A stretch of 11,455 nucleotides of DNA from an uncultured Candidatus Saccharibacteria bacterium. GTDB lineage: Bacteria > Patescibacteriota > Saccharimonadia > Saccharimonadales > Saccharimonadaceae. The stretch lies in assembly GCA_947253405.1 (NCBI GenBank), contig CAMXZF010000015.1, positions 1 to 11,455 on the forward strand, read 5' to 3'. A program made the translations under genes and the position numbers. Positions within the stretch are counted from its first letter, which is position 1; the number at the start of each line of letters is the position of its first letter. The notes below the pieces were generated by a model that saw nothing but the letters and a program-made list of their open reading frames with translations, was not told the DNA's origin and ran no database searches. This document shows, one piece after another, positions 7,759 through 11,455 of the stretch.

Positions 7759-7766
7759 CTCTATAA

Positions 7767-7775
7767 ATTATAACA
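7767..7775 (-). promoter_or_regulatory. Extended -10 promoter of the pilin set, predicted leaderless
   Basis: The minus strand reads TGTTATAAT, then 8 nt, then ATG at 7758. It lies in the 28-nt gap after pilD, so the four pilin genes can be transcribed independently of pilD. No -35 at the usual distance is evident. Confidence 0.6.
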
Positions 7776-7786
7776 CAAGCACAATA

Positions 7787-8635
7787 TTAAAAATTAAAAC
7801 CCATATTAAAAATAAACTTTGAAATGACATTGCTAAACACCACCAGCAAAAATGTTGCCAACAACAAATAAGGGCCAAAAGCAATTCGACTATTTAGCCG
7901 ATGCTTTTTTAAAACTAAGCTTGGCATTACAGCAACTGCAGCTAGCAAATTACTTAAACCTAGTACCAAAACTCCGCCCCAAAAAGACACTATTAGTCCA
8001 ATGGCAACACCTAGTTTTACATCACCAAGTCCAATTAACTTACCACCAGAAACTAACCATATTAAACCGTAAACACCAGTAATGGGGATTAAGCCTAAGC
8101 CAATATAAGCTAAATAGTCGCCAAAGCTATTACCGATATTTGCCCCATCAGCTACAAAGTATTTAGCTAATGAAAAATTTAAACCAAAAATACAAAATAT
8201 CAAAACTAGTTTATTTGGCAATAAATGATACCTATAGTCATAAGTCGCTAAAATCAACATTATTATCACAACTGCAAGCCACAAGGTCAGATAAATTAAA
8301 CGGTCAAAATCAAGAAAATTACCTTGGTTACTAGCGCTAAAGGGTAAAAATAAAAAAGATACCAAAAAAGCTGTGCCACCCACTAACTCTAATATAACTG
8401 GCGTAAAGCCGATTTTTTTATGACAATAGCGACACCTACCACGTAAAAAAAGCCAACTAAAAATTGGCACTAGATCAGATGGGGATAATTGATGCCCGCA
8501 ACTTTCACACTCGCTACGTCCCTTAATCCAATCTTTTTTATTTTTTAACCGCCAGACTAATGCGCCAGTAAAAGACCCTAGCATCGCACCAAGAATAAAC
8601 AAAGTTAGCCCAACAATAACGGTTAAGTTTAGCAT
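7787..8635 (-). CDS. pilD: Type IV prepilin peptidase and N-methyltransferase (family A24)
   Basis: A 282-aa polytopic membrane enzyme that removes prepilin leaders after Gly and methylates the new N-terminus. The N-terminal methylase-type domain has GSFTGALVWR near its start and the paired zinc cysteines C43/C46 (CESC) and C68/C71 (CRYC). The two catalytic aspartates are D133 in ATYDYRYHLLPN and D205 in GLGDVKLG, the GxGD motif. About eight hydrophobic helices can be seen. The frame could begin at TTG 8639-8641, but ATG 8633-8635 is preferred: a perfect extended -10 element lies 8 nt before it. Its substrates are probably the four adjacent prepilin-like genes and a major pilin encoded elsewhere. 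Confidence 0.95.
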   Translation of the reverse strand: MLNLTVIVGLTLFILGAMLGSFTGALVWRLKNKKDWIKGRSECESCGHQLSPSDLVPIFSWLFLRGRCRYCHKKIGFTPVILELVGGTAFLVSFLFLPFSASNQGNFLDFDRLIYLTLWLAVVIIMLILATYDYRYHLLPNKLVLIFCIFGLNFSLAKYFVADGANIGNSFGDYLAYIGLGLIPITGVYGLIWLVSGGKLIGLGDVKLGVAIGLIVSFWGGVLVLGLSNLLAAVAVMPSLVLKKHRLNSRIAFGPYLLLATFLLVVFSNVISKFIFNMGFNF

Positions 8636-8643
8636 TATCAATC

Positions 8644-8652
8644 ATTATAACA
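8644..8652 (-). promoter_or_regulatory. Extended -10 promoter of pilD, predicted leaderless
   Basis: The minus strand reads TGTTATAAT, then 8 nt, then ATG at 8635. It starts 7 nt after the 3' arm of the folded RNA element at 8660-8728, so its -35 region overlaps that element. There is no Shine-Dalgarno sequence. Confidence 0.6.
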
Positions 8653-8659
8653 AGAAAAT

Positions 8660-8728
8660 CCCCCGCACAAATTATTAGATATATTTCAGCCAAAGCCGAA
8701 ATACAAACACTAAAACATAGTACGGGGG
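8660..8728 (-). other. Nested hairpin RNA element between a membrane-protein gene and pilD
   Basis: On the minus strand, CCCCCGTAC (8720-8728) pairs with GTGCGGGGG (8660-8668) over 9 bp with one G-U. Inside, a 9-bp stem (8695-8703 with 8682-8690), also with one G-U, closes a 4-nt loop. Both irregular pairs are G-U on the minus-strand RNA and A-C mismatches on the plus strand, so the minus strand is the likely folded transcript. The outer stem begins 5 nt after the stop of the upstream gene. The following ATTTTCTTG is only a weak U-tract. It could be a long terminator, a 3'-UTR element, or a regulatory leader or sRNA; I recognise no known riboswitch. Confidence 0.6.
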
Positions 8729-8733
8729 TTATT

Positions 8734-9069
8734 TTATTCTGCGCAATCGCAAAGATATGCACGCAGATTTTTCTGCTCCCTTCTCTCTTTAGCTTCATAA
8801 AATAGCTCGACCAAAAATATACTAGTAAATGGCGTTGGTAATAGAGTAACGTAAAGCCCTATAATAATAACTTGCCAAAACTGCATAAGGCCCATTGCCG
8901 CCGCTATTGCGATGACAACACTACTAACTAGCCAGAGAATAGAAATAAATGCCATTAACTTGCCATCAAAGGAATCAAGAAATATTCTTCCTAAGATCCA
9001 AAGCTCCATTACTACAAAAACAATTGCCACAATGACAGTTACTACAGTAGCTATTGAACCAGAAAACAT
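8734..9069 (-). CDS. Small membrane protein of unknown function, three predicted helices
   Basis: A 111-aa hydrophobic protein with three likely transmembrane helices, at roughly residues 5-25, 36-58 and 62-84. It ends in a charged tail (YEAKERREQKNLRAY) closing with CDCAE. I choose ATG 9067-9069, preceded by GTAGG about 6 nt upstream; a TTG at 9075 would add two residues. I recognise no family. It stands alone between a 0.2 kb gap and the folded RNA element, and its stop codon is 5 nt before that element. The adjacent two-cysteine tail could be lipidated or disulfide-bonded, but nothing proves it. Length, hydrophobic pattern and ribosome site support a real gene. Confidence 0.65.
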   Translation of the reverse strand: MFSGSIATVVTVIVAIVFVVMELWILGRIFLDSFDGKLMAFISILWLVSSVVIAIAAAMGLMQFWQVIIIGLYVTLLPTPFTSIFLVELFYEAKERREQKNLRAYLCDCAE

Positions 9070-9268
9070 AATCAACCTACTTTCTAAGCCAAAAGACTTA
9101 ATCGGAATTGAAATTAGTTCAATCTATAACCTTCATAATTAAAGAGAAAGTTAGCAGATTTTAATGAACTACTTCCTTTATCTAAAAGGAAATCACTAGT
9201 CATTGTGCAACATTTTACTAAATTATGCAAGGATAAGCGTAATGACTCAGGGCTTTATATTAAAAATA
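9070..9268. other. Non-coding gap with one short hairpin
   Basis: No supportable ORF is found on either strand. An inverted repeat TTCCTTT (9173-9179) / AAAGGAA (9185-9191) closes a 5-nt loop and extends by a G-U and an A-U pair on the minus strand. It has no U-tract after it, so it is at best a weak terminator for the ftsZ-nrdR operon. The gap should also hold the promoter of the membrane-protein gene, but I could not place one with confidence. Confidence 0.4.
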
Positions 9269-9532
9269 TCAAATATTAGCTACAGCGTTAACTTCACTAA
9301 TAGTCGGCAACATATCGCCAGACCACACATGATAAGGAGACCCGTCAGGACCTAAAGCAATAATAGTTGGATAATTGGTTATGTCATAAGCCTTACAAAA
9401 AGACACCCCATCCCTACTATCTGGATCAACCACCTCTATATCGCCACCTGTACGCCTTTTATAATCAAACAAAAACCCCTCCACCTGACGACGATGTTCT
9501 GATTTATCGCGATAAACAATTACAACCCGCAC
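9269..9532 (-). CDS. Thioredoxin-fold protein without a CxxC active site
   Basis: An 87-aa protein whose pattern fits a thioredoxin-like fold: a first strand RVVIVYRD, then a helix, then IEVVDPDSRDG, then the typical YDITNYPTIIAL with the cis-proline position at P55, then the final strands and helix. The place where thioredoxins carry CxxC holds KSEH, and the only cysteine is C46, so dithiol redox activity is unlikely. The start is GTG at 9530-9532, which shares one base with the nrdR stop (TAGTG), so translation is probably coupled. The stop is TGA, the only one in the window. Function is unknown; its tight link to nrdR and ftsZ suggests co-expression rather than a proven shared role. Confidence 0.75.
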   Translation of the reverse strand: MRVVIVYRDKSEHRRQVEGFLFDYKRRTGGDIEVVDPDSRDGVSFCKAYDITNYPTIIALGPDGSPYHVWSGDMLPTISEVNAVANI

Positions 9533-9984
9533 TAAATATCTCCTGCACGCAAAGCCTTTAATACCTCAACAAATTCATCGGCGCTTTTAAATTCGCGATA
9601 AACACTAGCAAAGCGCACATAAGCCACCTCATTAAGCTTAGCTAGCTCATCCAAAACTGTATCGCCAATCACTTTGCTGGGAATCTCTAATTCACCCATG
9701 TTATACAATTTATCCTCAACCGCCGAAACAACTCTATCAACATCAGTTTCTGAGCTCAATATTTTACCAACTGATCGCTGCACAGAATTAAATAATTTAC
9801 GTGAATCAAATAATACTTTGCGGCCATCACTCTTAATTACCGCTAAGTTAGGGCGCTCTATTCGCTCATAGGTAGTAAAACGTACACCACAACTTAAGCA
9901 TTCACGGCGACGACGCACGGCACTGACTGCATCGCGCGACTCAACTACTCGACTATCTTCGCTTTTGCATTTTGGGCACTGCAT
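9532..9984 (-). CDS. nrdR: Transcriptional repressor NrdR
   Basis: A 150-aa nucleotide-sensing repressor of ribonucleotide reductase genes. The N-terminal zinc ribbon is formed by C3/C6 (CPKC) and C29/C32 (CLSC), with the basic run RRRRE between them for DNA binding. An ATP-cone domain occupies about residues 47-137, starting NLAVIKSDGRKVLFDSRKL. Length and order match the family. The ATG is 9 nt after the ftsZ stop, and the TAG overlaps the GTG of the next gene, so it belongs to the ftsZ operon. No ribonucleotide reductase gene and no convincing pair of NrdR boxes lies in this window, so its targets must be elsewhere. Confidence 0.97.
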   Translation of the reverse strand: MQCPKCKSEDSRVVESRDAVSAVRRRRECLSCGVRFTTYERIERPNLAVIKSDGRKVLFDSRKLFNSVQRSVGKILSSETDVDRVVSAVEDKLYNMGELEIPSKVIGDTVLDELAKLNEVAYVRFASVYREFKSADEFVEVLKALRAGDI

Positions 9985-9993
9985 AATATCGAG

Positions 9994-11361
9994 CTATTTC
10001 TTTTTCTTACCAAAACGACGACGCAAAAAGCTTGGTGTGTCAAAAGCCGTATCATCTTCTGTGTCGGAATCTAGTTTAGTAAAGTCATTATTGCCTACAT
10101 TGTTGTCTAAACCAGAATCAACCGGATTAGATATAGTGTCGTCACTGTCAGCATTTTCCTCACTTACGCCATCAACTTCTTGGTTAGAATCATCTACTCC
10201 ATCCTTACTGCTCCATGCCCAAGCTGTATCAGACTCACTCTCGCTGCCAAAGTCATTATTAAAGCTAGTGTCTGTAGTTGCGCCAGCATCATTTTCAATG
10301 TCAATCTTATCAAAATCAATATTCTTGACTTCTTTAGCCATTGCCTTTTTTTCTTTAGTATCCAAAGTATCAACTGCAGAAGTTGATTTTTTACCAGCAA
10401 AATAGTTCGGATCAAAGCCGGTAGCCACAACTGTAACGATTAGCTCATCATCCATCTCAGGCTTCAGTGTAGCACCAAATATAATATTTGCATCGGGTGA
10501 AACTGCTGAAGTAATAATATCGGCAGCTTCCTGGACTTCGGTCATTGAAATGTCGTAACCACCAGTAACATTAAATAGAACGCCACGAGCGCCATCAATA
10601 CTGACCTCAATTAGCGGTGATTCAATAGCTTGACGAGCCGCCTTCTCCGCTCTATCGTCACCACTGGCGCGACCAATTCCCATTAAAGCCGAACCCGCAT
10701 TACTCATAATTGACTTAACATCGGCAAAATCAAGGTTAATTAGACCGCTTTCCGTAATAAGTTCGCTAATACCCTGAACTCCCTGGCGCAAGATATCATC
10801 AGCTATTTTAAATGTTTCAAGCAGTGGTGTACGACGGTCAATTGTTTCTAATAATCTATCATTAGGAATAGTAATTAAAGTGTCAACATTTTTAGCTATA
10901 TTAGCAATACCTAAATCAGCATTTTGACGGCGGCGTTGCCCCTCAAAGCTAAACGGTCGAGTAGCTACGCCAACGGTTAGAACACCCATATCTCTAGCAA
11001 TTTCTGCCACAACTGGGGCTGCGCCTGTACCCGTACCACCACCAGCACCAAAAGTAATAAAGGCCATATCAGACCCATCTAGCGCTTTTTTGATGTCATC
11101 GGTGTTCTCTCTAGCGGCAGTTTCCCCAACTAATGGATCAGCACCAGCACCAAGACCGCGCGTTGTTTCTTTACCGATATGAATTTTAACATCAGCTTTT
11201 GAGCTGTGTAGCGCCTGCGCATCTGTATTTATAGCAATAAATTCAACGCCGTTAATACCGGTGTCTTTCATGCGATTGACAGCAGCGCCCCCAGCACCAC
11301 CAACGCCAACAACTTTTATAACTGCCGTCGACCGAATTTTCGTTGGCTTAACCTCTGGCAT
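9994..11361 (-). CDS. ftsZ: Cell division protein FtsZ
   Basis: The tubulin-like GTPase (455 aa) that assembles the division ring at midcell. The GTP-binding segment VVGVGGAGGAAVNRM is at 17-31, the tubulin signature GAGGGTGTGA at 105-114, and the T7 loop with N209, D211 and D214 (NLDFAD) supplies catalytic residues for the neighbouring subunit. After the core, about residues 325-440 form a linker rich in Asp, Ser and Asn. The end is the conserved tail peptide DTPSFLRRR, which binds partners such as FtsA or SepF, followed by a basic FGKKKK. The start is ATG 11359-11361 with AGGAGG 4 nt upstream. It is first in an operon with nrdR. ftsA is not adjacent within the visible sequence, but the upstream side is cut off by the adapter. 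Confidence 0.98.
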   Translation of the reverse strand: MPEVKPTKIRSTAVIKVVGVGGAGGAAVNRMKDTGINGVEFIAINTDAQALHSSKADVKIHIGKETTRGLGAGADPLVGETAARENTDDIKKALDGSDMAFITFGAGGGTGTGAAPVVAEIARDMGVLTVGVATRPFSFEGQRRRQNADLGIANIAKNVDTLITIPNDRLLETIDRRTPLLETFKIADDILRQGVQGISELITESGLINLDFADVKSIMSNAGSALMGIGRASGDDRAEKAARQAIESPLIEVSIDGARGVLFNVTGGYDISMTEVQEAADIITSAVSPDANIIFGATLKPEMDDELIVTVVATGFDPNYFAGKKSTSAVDTLDTKEKKAMAKEVKNIDFDKIDIENDAGATTDTSFNNDFGSESESDTAWAWSSKDGVDDSNQEVDGVSEENADSDDTISNPVDSGLDNNVGNNDFTKLDSDTEDDTAFDTPSFLRRRFGKKKK

Positions 11362-11365
11362 ATAC

Positions 11366-11371
11366 CCTCCT
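11366..11371 (-). promoter_or_regulatory. ftsZ Shine-Dalgarno
   Basis: The minus strand reads AGGAGG, then GTAT, then ATG, the strongest ribosome site in the window. Confidence 0.8.
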
Positions 11372-11397
11372 ACAATAGATTATTTGCACTAAACATA

Positions 11398-11408
11398 ATT
11401 ATATAACA
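11398..11408 (-). promoter_or_regulatory. Possible ftsZ -10 promoter element
   Basis: The minus strand reads TGTTATATAAT, containing TATAAT at 11398-11403 and a TG nearby. Transcription would start near 11391, giving a leader of about 30 nt that carries the AGGAGG site. The genomic sequence ends just upstream, so the -35 region cannot be judged. Confidence 0.4.
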
Positions 11409-11409
11409 C

Positions 11410-11455
11410 CTGTCTCTTATACACATCTCCGAGCCCACGAGACGTCCTGGATAAT
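11410..11455 (+). other. Illumina Nextera adapter and index at the contig end (artefact)
   Basis: 11410-11428 is CTGTCTCTTATACACATCT, the reverse complement of the Tn5 mosaic end. 11429-11443 is CCGAGCCCACGAGAC, the Nextera read-2 adapter. The next ten bases, GTCCTGGATA, sit where the i7 index is, and the final AT matches the first bases of the P7 sequence. This is read-through adapter left in the assembly and not part of the genome. Confidence 0.97.

Noticed and set aside
8538..8798. An 86-codon minus-strand frame spanning the pilD start, the folded RNA and the membrane-protein end
   Set aside because: It is out of frame with two well-supported genes, contains the hairpin and promoter sequences, and has no ribosome site or recognisable protein pattern.
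9250..9268. AT-only inverted repeat after the thioredoxin-fold gene as an intrinsic terminator
   Set aside because: The arms are only five A/T pairs (ATATT/AATAT) around three bases, too weak to act as a terminator.
10194..10430. A 78-codon minus-strand frame inside ftsZ, rich in Leu and Ile
   Set aside because: It is a shadow frame over the Asp/Ser-rich linker of FtsZ; the repeated GAT/TCA-type codons read as Leu/Ile in the shifted frame.
9532..11408. Possible NrdR-box pair upstream of ftsZ/nrdR
   Set aside because: The AT-rich ftsZ upstream has only loose resemblance to the NrdR consensus and no tandem pair at the expected spacing.
1..11409. Alternative genetic code with UGA read as glycine
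   Set aside because: No recognised gene has an internal TGA, glycine is encoded by GGN throughout, and the one TGA is a plausible stop of the thioredoxin-fold gene.
1..11409. CRISPR array, insertion sequence, phage genes or rRNA/tRNA genes
   Set aside because: No regularly spaced repeats, transposase or integrase motifs, phage proteins or structural RNA genes were seen; the content is housekeeping plus pilus genes on one strand.

Overview
All genes recognised in this 11.4 kb window lie on the minus strand: thirteen complete protein-coding genes and one truncated at position 1. The DNA is AT-rich and densely packed, with several genes overlapping or separated by fewer than 30 bases. A cut-down proline-tRNA ligase, tight gene packing and a type IV pilus cassette suggest a small-genome bacterium of the Patescibacteria/CPR type, plausibly Saccharibacteria. 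That placement is inference, since no rRNA or other marker is present. The genetic code looks standard: stops are TAA (7), TAG (5) and TGA (1), and no recognised gene contains an internal TGA. This argues against the UGA=Gly lineages (Gracilibacteria, Absconditabacteria).

The right end (11410-11455) is not genomic. It is an Illumina Nextera mosaic end, read-2 adapter and a likely 10-base index, so the contig ends just upstream of the ftsZ leader. In order of transcription (right to left), the first block is ftsZ, nrdR and a small thioredoxin-fold protein without CxxC, apparently one operon. After a 0.2 kb gap comes a small three-helix membrane protein, followed by a 69-nt folded RNA element whose G-U wobbles indicate the minus strand.

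Next is a pilus block: prepilin peptidase pilD, then four genes with prepilin or prepilin-like N-termini. The last is a PilX/GspK-like protein without the Glu5 equivalent. Their order and character resemble the minor-pilin tip sets fimT-pilV-pilW-pilX and gspH-I-J-K. No pilus ATPase, platform protein or obvious major pilin is present here.

The last block is rseP (site-2 protease), a CPBP intramembrane protease, proS and rnhA, then the start of an unrecognised gene. The rseP...proS neighbourhood is a conserved bacterial arrangement; here a CPBP protease sits between them.

The most interesting regulatory pattern is repeated at four genes. A perfect or near-perfect extended -10 element (TGTTATAAT three times, TGCTACAAT once) lies only 7-8 nt before the ATG, which predicts leaderless mRNAs. 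Other genes (ftsZ, rseP, pilW-like, pilX-like) have clear Shine-Dalgarno sequences. Two translation-initiation modes therefore appear to coexist in this stretch.
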